Shown here piece after piece: positions 8,214 to 15,609 of a stretch of DNA of 38,725 bases. The notes beneath the pieces were generated by a model. It was not told where the DNA came from. It saw only the letters and a program-made list of their open reading frames with translations, and did no database searches. The stretch covers positions 1 through 38,725 of the forward strand of contig CAYYZY010000061.1 in assembly GCA_964475955.1 (NCBI GenBank), given 5' to 3'. Origin of the DNA: DATKZH01 sp964475955. Lineage in GTDB: Bacteria; Planctomycetota; Planctomycetia; Pirellulales; Thermoguttaceae. The position numbers were made by a program, and so were the translations under genes. Within the stretch, counting starts at the first letter, position 1; the number at the start of each line of letters is the position of its first letter.

Positions 8214-8963
8214 ATGTTATCCACCCTGGGGATTGTGGACGCGTGCTACGGATCGTCCGGTGCGAGGGCGAAGGCGGCGCGCAAGCTCGGCGGCAAGTCG
8301 GTGCTGGAATGGGTGGTTCGCCGAGCCACCGACTGCCAGCGGCTCGACGGCGTGATCGTGGTCACCTGCTCGGCGGCGGAGAACGAGTTCCTCTCCCAAC
8401 TGGTGCCGCTCGACGTGCCGCTGTTCACCGCCCGGCACGAGGAATCGCTGCCCTGCCTCCTGGCGGCGCTGGAACAGTACCAGGCCGAGTCGGCCGTCCG
8501 CATCTGCGCCCGAAGCCCCTTCATCGACCCCGCGCTGATCGATCGCCTGGTGCGCGAGGCGGAGTCGGAGGACGACTGCGACTACGTGAGTTACCGGTCG
8601 CGGGACGGGCGCCCCGCCGTGTTGTCGCCGATGGGCGTTTTTGCGGAGTGGTTTCGCGTTGGCGCCTTGCGCCGCGCGTCGCGCAAGGTGCGAACGGCGG
8701 CGGACCGCCAGCAGGCGACCCGGTATCTCTACCGCCACCCCGAGCGGTTCAAGCTCCGTCTGATTCCCGCCCCGGAGCCGATTGACCGCGACGACGTGCG
8801 TTTGACCGTGGACATCGAGGAGGACTGGGAAAACGCCCTGACGATCTTCGACGCCCTCGGCCCCGACGACCTGGATTGGCAACGGATTGCCGACCTGCTG
8901 GTCCACCAGCCCCACCTGCGCAAGAGGATGGCCGCGCTCAACCGCGTCCACGCCGGGGACTGA
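8214..8963 (+). CDS. SpsF-like cytidylyltransferase / nucleotidyltransferase family protein
   Basis: SpsF-type proteins share the fold of CMP-sugar synthetases and activate a sugar or polyol with a nucleotide for surface-glycan assembly. The 249-residue protein opens with MLSTLGIVDACYGSSG, matching the family's LGIVQARxGSxRxPGK opening but with the basic loop altered to ARAKAARKLGGK. It continues with LEWVVRRATDCQRLDGVIVVTC and ends with the typical RLTVDIEEDWENALTIFDAL. The ATG at 8214 is chosen because it places the first strand at the N-terminus; a GTG at 8205 and one at 8157 are also in frame. It is first in a long plus-strand cluster behind a good promoter, with a HAD phosphatase next. 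The nucleotide and substrate are not determined; CTP is inferred from family. Confidence 0.8.
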   Translation: MLSTLGIVDACYGSSGARAKAARKLGGKSVLEWVVRRATDCQRLDGVIVVTCSAAENEFLSQLVPLDVPLFTARHEESLPCLLAALEQYQAESAVRICARSPFIDPALIDRLVREAESEDDCDYVSYRSRDGRPAVLSPMGVFAEWFRVGALRRASRKVRTAADRQQATRYLYRHPERFKLRLIPAPEPIDRDDVRLTVDIEEDWENALTIFDALGPDDLDWQRIADLLVHQPHLRKRMAALNRVHAGD

Positions 8964-9001
8964 ACCGACCGGTCGGCCAGTCGAAAGGAATTGAGACCTC
9001 C

Positions 9002-9799
9002 ATGGCCGTGAGTCCGTTACCGTCGTTGGCCCGCGCGGATCGTGCGCCGGCAGGGTCGGCCCGTTCGCGGGGCGCGCTTCCGGGGCCGGTCGCCGGGCTG
9101 TTGTTCGACATGGGCGACGTCCTCTACGACGCCACGCTCTGGCGACGCTGGCTTCTACGGGTGCTCTGCCGGCTCGGGCTGCACACCAGCTACCGCAGCT
9201 TCTTCCATCTCTGGGAGCACGACTTCCTCGACGACGTCTACCGGGGCCGCCGCGAGTTCTGCGAGGCGTTCCAGGCCTTCCTGCTTTCGGTGGGCCTTTC
9301 GCCCGCCCAGATCGACGAGGTCGAGGCGGCCTGCCAGGCGCGGCGCGACGAGTGGGAGCGAAGCGCCAGGCCCCTGCCCGGCGTCAAGGCGACCCTCGCC
9401 AAGCTGCACGCGGCCGGCGTGGTGATGGGCGTGCTCAGCGACTCGGAATACCCGGCCTCGGTGCTCTGCGAGCGGCTCGAACGGCTCGGCCTGGGCGGCG
9501 TGTTCCACACGGTCGTCTCTTCGCTCGACCTGGAACGGATCAAGCCCGACCCGATCGGCTACCATACGGCCCTCCGGGCGATGGAGCTTCCCTCGGACCG
9601 GGCCGCCTTCGTGGGCCACGACGCGGAGGAGCTGCTCGGGGCGGCCGGCGTCGGCATGGCCACGATCGCCTTCAACTACGACGCCGACGCGAAGGCCGAC
9701 GTCTTCATCAACCGCTTCGACGAACTCCTTCCCCTGGTCGAGCCCCGCGGCCTCGAAACCGGAAGCGGGGAATGCCATGCGTCCTTCGACCAGCGATGA
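9002..9799 (+). CDS. HAD-family hydrolase (probable sugar/polyol phosphatase)
   Basis: HAD phosphatases remove phosphate from small metabolites through an aspartyl-phosphate intermediate. In the 265-residue protein the nucleophile is D36 in LLFDMGDVLYD, motif II is VLSDS (S146), motif III is K181 in ERIKPDP and motif IV is FVGHDAEE (D207). The position two after the nucleophile is Gly38 rather than Asp, as in YihX-type phosphatases. A helical cap occupies residues ~45-125. The ATG at 9002 follows AAGGA; the open frame begins upstream inside the previous gene but the extension is Pro/Arg-rich. It starts 38 bp after the nucleotidyltransferase and its 3' end overlaps the next gene by 23 bp, so the three genes are very likely co-translated. 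Confidence 0.88.
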   Translation: MAVSPLPSLARADRAPAGSARSRGALPGPVAGLLFDMGDVLYDATLWRRWLLRVLCRLGLHTSYRSFFHLWEHDFLDDVYRGRREFCEAFQAFLLSVGLSPAQIDEVEAACQARRDEWERSARPLPGVKATLAKLHAAGVVMGVLSDSEYPASVLCERLERLGLGGVFHTVVSSLDLERIKPDPIGYHTALRAMELPSDRAAFVGHDAEELLGAAGVGMATIAFNYDADAKADVFINRFDELLPLVEPRGLETGSGECHASFDQR

Positions 9800-11741
9800 C
9801 CGGCTTTTCGTGTTCGCACGCCACGACCTGGTCGGCCCCCGATCCGCGTGCGACGCGCCGGCCCTGCTGTTGGAAGGCTCGTGGCCCGACGCCCCTTCGC
9901 CCCACGCACGCTGGTCGCTCGACGACGCGATCGACGCCCGATTCGGGTGGATCGATCGGGCCGCCACGGAACTGGCTGAGCAGGCGGGCAACCACTGTCG
10001 CTTTGCGCTCCGCGAAAAGGCATCGGCTCGCGGGGGGAACCAAGACGTACGTTGCCTTCGCGATCCCGACGACCGCGACGCGCCTTCCGTCCACCCGGCG
10101 TGGCTCAATGCGCTCGCCTTGCGGTACTACCTCGTGAAGCTGATCCGGCTGGTCGCCTATTTCACGGAGGTGCGGCCGCTCTCGGCGGGCGACTGCGTCG
10201 AGTTCGCCGCTGCCCGGGGGCGCGACGACGACTACGCGGATTGCCTGGCCGAATTGTGTCGACGGGCGGGCGCCGACTTCCGCATCGAGTGGATCGACCG
10301 CCTGCAACCCGCGGCCCAGGCATTCCCCCCCAACGGCGGCTGGCGGCGAGGGCTGGCGCGGCTGTGCCGGCTGCTCGGTCCGCCGACCGGCATGGGGGGC
10401 GCGCATCGCCGGGTGGTGCTCTGCGGGAACCCGCGCTTTCTCGACCCCGTGTGCCGGGCGATCTTGGAGCGGCACTGCCGCGTGTGGTGGCTCTACGACC
10501 GGTTTGCCGTCCGGTCTTGGCTTCGGTGGTGGCTCTCGGGAGTCGGGCAACTCGTGTGCGAGTCGAGCGCGGCCGGCGAGAACCGACTCGCGCCCGACGT
10601 GCCCGAGCGACTCGCGTGCCGCGGCGTGAACCTGGCGAAGCCCGTCGCCCGATGGCTCGCCGAGCGCATCGCGACGCACGGCCCGCGCCAGACGCGCCTG
10701 GTGGAGCGGATCGACGCGCATTTTCGCCGGGTGCGGCCGCACGCGCTGGTCCTCGACCAAGACGGCACGCCCATGGCCCGGGCCGCCGCCGCGTTGGCCC
10801 GGCGGCACGGCGCCGCCTCGTGGGTAGTGCAGCACGGGGCCCCGGTTTGCCGGTTCGGGTTCGCCCCGCTCGCGGCCGGACGGATCCTCGTATGGGGGCG
10901 ATCTTCCCAAGACCAGTTGACGCGGTGGGGGGTGCCGGCGGAGCGGATCCGCGTGGTCGGATCGCCGGGGCACGAGCGACGCCGCCGCGACGGGTGGCTG
11001 ACGGCGAACACGTCGCTGCCCCTGCCGGGCACGATCCGAATCCTGCTCTTGGCGACGACTCCTCCGCGCGAGGATCGGCCCGACGCGGTCGCCATGCACT
11101 TCACGCGTCGCACGTACGCCGAAATGCTTCGCACGGCCCTGGCCGGCGTGTCGGAAATCCCCGGCGCGGAGCTGATCGTGAAGCTGCACCCGCGCGCCCC
11201 GGACGATCCGATCGTCCACGCCGTCCTGGCGGAATTCCCGTTGCTTCGCTGCCGGATCGTCGCCGGCGGCCCGGTGGAGCCGTGGTTCGGTCACGTCGCC
11301 TGCGTGCTGAGCTGCTTCTCCAGTGCCGGGATCGACGCCACGCTGGCCGACGTGCCGGTGATCCAGCTCCTTCCGGCCGGCTCGGGCGACCTGCTCCCGC
11401 ACCGCGCGTGGGGAACGCTGGGTAGCGCCCGAAATGAAGACGAGTTGCAGCGGTTGCTCGTCCGCGCGTTCAACGATCGCCGGAGTCGCCCGCCGTGGGT
11501 GCGACGGGTACGAGGAGCCAGGGGCAGCGACGCGGCGTCGGCGGACGACCGCCAACCGAAGCCGACCGCCAATCCCAACGTCTTCGCCGACCTCGGCGCC
11601 TCGGCCGCCGCGCGCGTCGCCGACGCGGTCCTGGCAGCACGACCGATCCAGCGGGCCGGGGAACCGGCTTCCGGCGCGGCGACGCCGGACGAATCGCGCG
11701 AAAGCCTCACGCCGACCCTCGCACCCCTGGAATCGAGGTAG
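9777..11741 (+). CDS. Large GT-B-like surface-polymer transferase
   Basis: The 654-residue protein has two Rossmann-like halves. Residues ~195-400 include RRVVLCGNPRFLD and SWVVQHGAPVCRFGFAP, then ILVWGRSSQDQLTRWGVPAERIRVVGSPGHE. The second half has IRILLLATTPP, ELIVKLHPRAPDDP and CVLSCFSSAGIDATLADVPVIQL. The layout recalls CDP-glycerol glycerophosphotransferases and capsule (KpsS-like) transferases, which read HP and SS signatures in the same places; I cannot choose between them. The ATG at 9777 has GGGGA upstream and overlaps the HAD gene. Residues 74-90 are encoded by a degraded copy of the 50-bp palindrome seen in two downstream genes, and the last ~60 residues are low-complexity. A transferase that builds a phosphopolymer or caps a glycan would fit the cluster. 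Confidence 0.72.
   Translation: MRPSTSDDRLFVFARHDLVGPRSACDAPALLLEGSWPDAPSPHARWSLDDAIDARFGWIDRAATELAEQAGNHCRFALREKASARGGNQDVRCLRDPDDRDAPSVHPAWLNALALRYYLVKLIRLVAYFTEVRPLSAGDCVEFAAARGRDDDYADCLAELCRRAGADFRIEWIDRLQPAAQAFPPNGGWRRGLARLCRLLGPPTGMGGAHRRVVLCGNPRFLDPVCRAILERHCRVWWLYDRFAVRSWLRWWLSGVGQLVCESSAAGENRLAPDVPERLACRGVNLAKPVARWLAERIATHGPRQTRLVERIDAHFRRVRPHALVLDQDGTPMARAAAALARRHGAASWVVQHGAPVCRFGFAPLAAGRILVWGRSSQDQLTRWGVPAERIRVVGSPGHERRRRDGWLTANTSLPLPGTIRILLLATTPPREDRPDAVAMHFTRRTYAEMLRTALAGVSEIPGAELIVKLHPRAPDDPIVHAVLAEFPLLRCRIVAGGPVEPWFGHVACVLSCFSSAGIDATLADVPVIQLLPAGSGDLLPHRAWGTLGSARNEDELQRLLVRAFNDRRSRPPWVRRVRGARGSDAASADDRQPKPTANPNVFADLGASAAARVADAVLAARPIQRAGEPASGAATPDESRESLTPTLAPLESR
9997..10046 (-). 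repeat. Degraded 50-bp coding palindrome, copy 3
   Basis: Reverse-orientation copy of the element at 15517 and 16203, about 80% identical over 50 bp by eye. The best-kept stretch is CGCTCCGCGAAAAG (10006-10019). It lies inside the coding sequence of the GT-B-like protein and is translated, keeping the frame open. The decay suggests it is older than the two downstream copies. Confidence 0.65.
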
Positions 11742-11748
11742 AGCCGAA

Positions 11749-13296
11749 GTGGCCTCCAGTGCCGAACTCGTCGACGCCTCGGCGCGGCCCCCGGCCGGCC
11801 TAGCCCCCGCGGCTGCTGCGCCCGTCACGGGGTGGCGACGCGTGCTGGCCGATTGGGGCACGGTGGGCGGGGCCACGGCCGTGTGCCACGTGCTGGGTGC
11901 CGCCACGAGCCTGCTTCTGCGCATGCTGCTCAGCCCGGCCCAGATGGGCGTCTGGCAGGCGCTGAAGCTCCTGCTGAGCTACGGCAACTACGCCAACCTG
12001 GGTATCAGCAAAGGGGCTACGCGCGAGTTCGCTGTCGCGCTGGGCCGGGGCGACACCTCGGCGGCCGAGCGCGGGCTGAAGCTGGCATTTACCGTCAACA
12101 CGCTCACCAGCCTGGGCTACGCGGCCGTGCTGGTCACCGCGGGCGCGTGGATCGGGCTCTTTGGCGGGGGAACCTGGGCCGGGGCCTGGGGCGGGGGGCT
12201 GGCCGTGGCGGGCGTGCTCGCCGTGGTGAGCCGCTACGTCACGTTTCACGTGACCATCCTTCGGGCGAAGCAGGACTTTCGCGCCAGCTCGCAGCTCTCG
12301 GTGCTGGAGGCCGTGCTGACGCTCGCCGTCGCCGGGTCGGCCGCGTGGTGGTGGGGGCTCTGGGGGTTGTACGGGGGAACGCTCGTCGTGCTGCTGGCCG
12401 GACTGGCGTTCGTCTGGCGGCGGCGGGCCGTCTCGCTCTCTTGGGCGTGGGACCCGGGCCAGATGCGTCGCCTGGTGGCCATCGGCGGCCCGATCCTGCT
12501 GGCGGGCACGGTCTCGTCGCTCTTCCGCTCGCTCGACAAGCTGATGATCCTCGGCTACTCGAGCGACCGCGAGTTCCAGCTCGGCTGCTACTCGGCCGCC
12601 TTGATGGTGACCGCCCAACTGTACGGCCTGGGAAACATGCTGGCGATGGTGATGGGGCCGCGGTACTGCGAGGCGTACGGGCGGTCGGGCCGCCGCGCCG
12701 AGGTGGCCCGGCTCGCGGCCCGCGCGACTGAGCTGTGTGCGGCGGCGATGGCCCTGCCGGCGGCGCTGGCGATCGTGGCGGCACCGCCGCTCTTGGTCCG
12801 GCTGTTGCCCGACTACGAAAGCGGGCTGGCGCCGCTGGTGTGGCTCGTGCCCGGGGTGCTGGCCCTCTGCGTGGCGCTTCCCGCCTCGCAGTACCTGGTG
12901 GCCGTCAACCGGCAGAAGCGGGCGCTGGTGGCCGCGGCGACCGCCACGATGCTCGCCGGCGTGGGCAACCACCTGGCGCTGGTGAGCGGGCACGGCCTGG
13001 TGGGCGTGGCGGCGGCGACCGCGGCGGCCTATGCCGTCTACTGGGGGCTCACCGTGGCGATTTCCCTGTGGCCCGAGCTCGATCGGGCCCACCGGCGCCG
13101 TTACCTGGGGATGCTCGGACTGGTCGCCGGGCCGGCGGTGCTGGCGGCGCTCGTGCTGGAACGGCTCTGCCCGGGCGTGGAAGCCGACCTCGTCACCACG
13201 GCGGCGAAGGGGGCCCTGGTGACGTCGGTCTGGTCCCTGACGGCCTGGATCGGATGGCGGCACGGGCGCTGGGCCGAATCGATCCGCACCCCTTAG
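11749..13296 (+). CDS. Polysaccharide flippase (Wzx / MATE-like, MVF superfamily)
   Basis: Wzx-type flippases move lipid-linked glycan units across the cytoplasmic membrane. The 515-residue protein has about 12-14 hydrophobic helices, beginning with GTVGGATAVCHVLGAATSLLL after a short cytoplasmic tail, followed by LLSPAQMGVWQALKLLLSYGNYANLGISKGATREF, which is a typical first loop of the family. The start is the GTG at 11749, 7 bases after the previous stop and preceded by GAGG; the open frame extends upstream inside the neighbour without a better start. A flippase in the middle of the cluster implies that the product is made on the cytoplasmic side and exported, and separates this from a purely metabolic pathway. 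Confidence 0.88.
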   Translation: MASSAELVDASARPPAGLAPAAAAPVTGWRRVLADWGTVGGATAVCHVLGAATSLLLRMLLSPAQMGVWQALKLLLSYGNYANLGISKGATREFAVALGRGDTSAAERGLKLAFTVNTLTSLGYAAVLVTAGAWIGLFGGGTWAGAWGGGLAVAGVLAVVSRYVTFHVTILRAKQDFRASSQLSVLEAVLTLAVAGSAAWWWGLWGLYGGTLVVLLAGLAFVWRRRAVSLSWAWDPGQMRRLVAIGGPILLAGTVSSLFRSLDKLMILGYSSDREFQLGCYSAALMVTAQLYGLGNMLAMVMGPRYCEAYGRSGRRAEVARLAARATELCAAAMALPAALAIVAAPPLLVRLLPDYESGLAPLVWLVPGVLALCVALPASQYLVAVNRQKRALVAAATATMLAGVGNHLALVSGHGLVGVAAATAAAYAVYWGLTVAISLWPELDRAHRRRYLGMLGLVAGPAVLAALVLERLCPGVEADLVTTAAKGALVTSVWSLTAWIGWRHGRWAESIRTP

Positions 13297-13302
13297 TTCC
13301 TT

Positions 13303-13479
13303 GTTCCCAGGCTGCGCCTGGGAACCCCCTAACCCGAGGCTCCGCCTCGGCCGATAGCCAGTGAGTCCAAGGATGACCCGGCACGAAACCAGCCCAACGC
13401 GGAAGCAGGCAGAGCCTGCTGGGAAGCGCGTTCCCAGGCGGAGCCTGGGAACGAGAGATGGCGGGCGGAGCCTGGGAAC
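13303..13479. repeat. Cluster of GC-rich perfect hairpins
   Basis: Four perfect palindromes and a half copy lie within 180 bp: GTTCCCAGGC/GCCTGGGAAC (13303-13325), CCGAGGC/GCCTCGG (13334-13350), AGCAGGC/GCCTGCT (13404-13420) and GTTCCCAGGC/GCCTGGGAAC again (13430-13452), each with a 3-base loop, then GGCGGAGCCTGGGAAC as a half copy (13464-13479). They begin just after the flippase stop and continue into the predicted 5' end of the next gene. They could act as mRNA processing or attenuation hairpins. Irregular spacing and absence of unique spacers argue against a CRISPR. Confidence 0.85.
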
Positions 13480-14398
13480 GAGGGCGCACGACCGCCGGCC
13501 GACCACGCAACCTCTCACCCTGGCCGAGCTGGAGCGCCGCTGCCAAAAGCCGGACCACCGGCGGATCGGCAACTGGATGGCCCGCCGGATCACGCGGCCG
13601 ATGGCCCTGCGCGTGACGCGGGTCGTGGCCCCCTGGGGCGTTACGGCCAACGCGGCGACGCTCGCCGCCTGGGGATGCGGCGTGGCGGCGGCCGCGGCGT
13701 TTGCCGGGGGGACGGTGGCCGGCTGGCTGCTCGGGGCCGGGCTGCTCCAGGCGTGGTACCTGTTGGACCACGTCGACGGCCAGCTCGCCCGGCTCCGCGG
13801 CACGGCGTCGTTGGACGGCGTCCAGCTCGACTACCTGATGCACCACACGGTCAACCTGCTCGTTCCCCTCGGCGTGGGCTTCGGGCTGTTCGCCGCCGAT
13901 GCCGAGCCGCTCTGGCTCCTGGCCGGCCTTGCCTGGGGCGTATCGCTCCTGATGATCACCCTCCATCACGACGCCCGCTACAAGGCGTTCGTCGGCCGGC
14001 TGAAGCGCGTGCGGGGCCGGCTCCACGTGCACGGGGGCGGCGGGGCGCGCCCGTCGCCCCAGCCGCCGGTGCCCCGCGGCGTGCTTCGGCGGCTCGCCTG
14101 GGCGGCGCGCAAGGCCTGCGAGACCCACGTGATCATGAACCTCCTCTCGCTGCTCGCCGTTGGTGCCCTGCTGGCCGGCGACGCGGGCCTGCGGGCCGGT
14201 CGCGTCTACCTCGCCCTCTCGGCCCCGCTCTCGGCCGCGACCGCCGCATGGACGCTCTGGCGCTCGCAGCGCCGCCAGTCGGCCGAAGCCGAGTTCGCCG
14301 CCTGGTACCGGGTGCCGCCCGGCTGCGACCTGACCTTCTCCCACGGTTGGTGGGTGGTCGAGCCACGGAAGCGGACAGCATCTCCGGAAGATGAGTAA
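13373..14398 (+). CDS. CDP-alcohol phosphotransferase 1 (variant active site)
   Basis: The family transfers a phospho-alcohol from a CDP-alcohol to an acceptor hydroxyl in the membrane. The 341-residue protein has several hydrophobic helices and the signature DHVDGQLAR at D132-R140 continuing GVQLDYLMH. Three signature Asp residues are present (D132, D135, D153), but the fourth, thought to act as general base, is His157 (codon CAC at 13841). The first ~48 residues (from ATG 13373) are Arg-rich and come mostly from the palindrome cluster, so the true start may be later, near the LTLAELERRC stretch; GTG 13361 is also possible. A long cytoplasmic loop with HVHGGGG follows. It lies 76 bp after the flippase and before a GT2 with its own promoter-like sequence. 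Confidence 0.82.
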   Translation: MTRHETSPTRKQAEPAGKRVPRRSLGTRDGGRSLGTRAHDRRPTTQPLTLAELERRCQKPDHRRIGNWMARRITRPMALRVTRVVAPWGVTANAATLAAWGCGVAAAAAFAGGTVAGWLLGAGLLQAWYLLDHVDGQLARLRGTASLDGVQLDYLMHHTVNLLVPLGVGFGLFAADAEPLWLLAGLAWGVSLLMITLHHDARYKAFVGRLKRVRGRLHVHGGGGARPSPQPPVPRGVLRRLAWAARKACETHVIMNLLSLLAVGALLAGDAGLRAGRVYLALSAPLSAATAAWTLWRSQRRQSAEAEFAAWYRVPPGCDLTFSHGWWVVEPRKRTASPEDE

Positions 14399-14445
14399 CC
14401 TAGGGTATCTGCGAGACGGTCGACGGCCGGCCCCACGCAGTCGTC

Positions 14446-14475
14446 TTGACCCCAAACGCCGCCCCGGCCTATGGT
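14446..14475 (+). promoter_or_regulatory. Possible internal promoter before the GT2 gene
   Basis: TTGACC (14446-14451), an 18-bp spacer and TATGGT (14470-14475) lie in the 134-bp gap between the first CDP-alcohol phosphotransferase and the GT2 gene, one of the wider gaps in the cluster. Same spacing as the promoter at 8114. Could give internal transcription of the downstream genes; weak -10 match. Confidence 0.4.
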
Positions 14476-14532
14476 GTTGCGCTCGATTTTGGAAATGCCC
14501 GCGAGGGCCGCACGGAAGCACGTTGCCTCGCC

Positions 14533-15609
14533 ATGCTCGTACACCTCCTGGTGCTCAACTACAACGGACGCCGGCTGCTCGAGGCGTGCCTGCCGTCGGT
14601 GGTCGACGCGGCCGATGCCTCGCGCCACCCGTGCCGCGTGGCCGTGGTCGACAACGACTCCCGCGACGACTCGCTCGATTGGCTCGCGGCCCGCTTTCCC
14701 CAGGTCGAGGTCATTCGGCGTCCGAATCGCGGGCTTTCGTCGTTCAACGAGGTCGTTCCCCGGCTGGAAGGGCCGGTGGCGATCCTGCTGAACAACGACA
14801 TCAAGCTCGACCGCGGTTGCGTCGACCCGTTGGTCGAGCCGCTCGCGCAGCCGGCGGTCGACGGCGGCTCGACGTGCTTCATGACTGCACCGCTGTGCTG
14901 GCTCTTCGACGGCGCGACCTACGAGGGCTTCCGCACGGCCGTGCGCTGGCGATGGGGGCTCGTCCAGGCGACGGCGCTTTTCCCCGGATGGGAAAACGGC
15001 GTCCACCGCCCGGGGCTGACGGCCTCGGCGGGGGCGGCCCTGGCCGTGGATCGCGAGAAGTTCGCCGCGCTGGGCGGGTTCGATCCGCTCTACCTGCCGG
15101 GGCGGTTGGAGGACCTCGACTTCGCGTTCCGCGGGTTCCTGGCGGGCTACCACGGGCGATACGTGCCCGAGGCGGTGGCCTACCATCGCGGGATGGCCAC
15201 GTTCGGCGACGTGTTCGGCCCGTCGGGTTGCGACCACCTGGCCCTGCGGAACACGCTGCTCTTCCAGTGGAAGAACCTGCGTCACCCGGCGCACCGGGTG
15301 CGCCAGTTGACGGGCATCCCGCTGCGCCTGGCGCGCGACCTGGTCCGCGCCCCGTGGCGCCCGCCGGGGCGGCGCTGGCCCTTCGCTCGGGCGCTCGTGG
15401 CCGCGTTGGCGCGTTGGCGTCAGATAAGACCCGTGCAGGGCGACTTGCGGCGCGAGCGCGAGTTCTTCCGCCGGTTCTCCCCCAAGCGGCTGAGGCGGGC
15501 AGAGGAACCCGCCAACGTCGTTGTTCGCTCCGCGAACAAACGTCTTTTCGCGGAGCGAAAGGCGACCGCTGTGGAGCAAGAACAAACCGTTGCGGAGGTC
15601 TCCCATTGA
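14533..15609 (+). CDS. Family 2 glycosyltransferase
   Basis: A GT-A fold enzyme that transfers a sugar from a nucleotide donor to a growing glycan, probably at the inner membrane face. The 358-residue protein has the GT2 opening MLVHLLVLNYNGRRLLEACL, VAVVDNDSRDDSLDWL, PNRGLSSFNE, the DxD-like AILLNNDIKLDRGC and a rhamnosyltransferase-type acceptor region RLEDLDFAFRGFLAGY. The ATG at 14533 is preferred over 14446 because the strand-1 sequence then starts the protein; its ribosome binding site is weak. Residues 329-345 are encoded by a 50-bp palindrome and the short tail after it is unrelated to the fold, so the natural C-terminus may have been replaced. The stop overlaps the TTG start of the next gene. 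Confidence 0.9.
   Translation: MLVHLLVLNYNGRRLLEACLPSVVDAADASRHPCRVAVVDNDSRDDSLDWLAARFPQVEVIRRPNRGLSSFNEVVPRLEGPVAILLNNDIKLDRGCVDPLVEPLAQPAVDGGSTCFMTAPLCWLFDGATYEGFRTAVRWRWGLVQATALFPGWENGVHRPGLTASAGAALAVDREKFAALGGFDPLYLPGRLEDLDFAFRGFLAGYHGRYVPEAVAYHRGMATFGDVFGPSGCDHLALRNTLLFQWKNLRHPAHRVRQLTGIPLRLARDLVRAPWRPPGRRWPFARALVAALARWRQIRPVQGDLRREREFFRRFSPKRLRRAEEPANVVVRSANKRLFAERKATAVEQEQTVAEVSH
15517..15566 (+). repeat. 50-bp coding palindrome, copy 1
   Basis: Perfect 13-bp arms TTCGCTCCGCGAA and TTCGCGGAGCGAA flank a 10-base loop (CAAACGTCTT), with partly matching outer bases GTCGTTG and AGGCGAC. It is nearly identical to copy 2 at 16203 and lies inside the 3' end of the GT2 gene. Both copies are read in the same frame and give the peptide VVVRSANKRLFA. 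Confidence 0.92.

Noticed and set aside
9030..9045. HAD protein inactive because Gly replaces the second Asp of motif I
   Set aside because: Active YihX-type phosphatases also have Gly at this position, so inactivity does not follow.
9708..11924. 738-residue minus-strand open frame
   Set aside because: Opposite the GT-B-like gene; Arg/Pro/Gly-rich composition with no recognisable motifs or start signals.
13303..13479. Possible CRISPR array
   Set aside because: Repeat units are short palindromes of differing sequence with irregular spacing, no unique spacers, and no cas genes are present.
11800..14521. Long minus-strand open frames across the flippase and first CDP-alcohol transferase
   Set aside because: Composition-driven shadows rich in Arg, Gly and His; the plus strand shows membrane helices and the CDP-alcohol signature.
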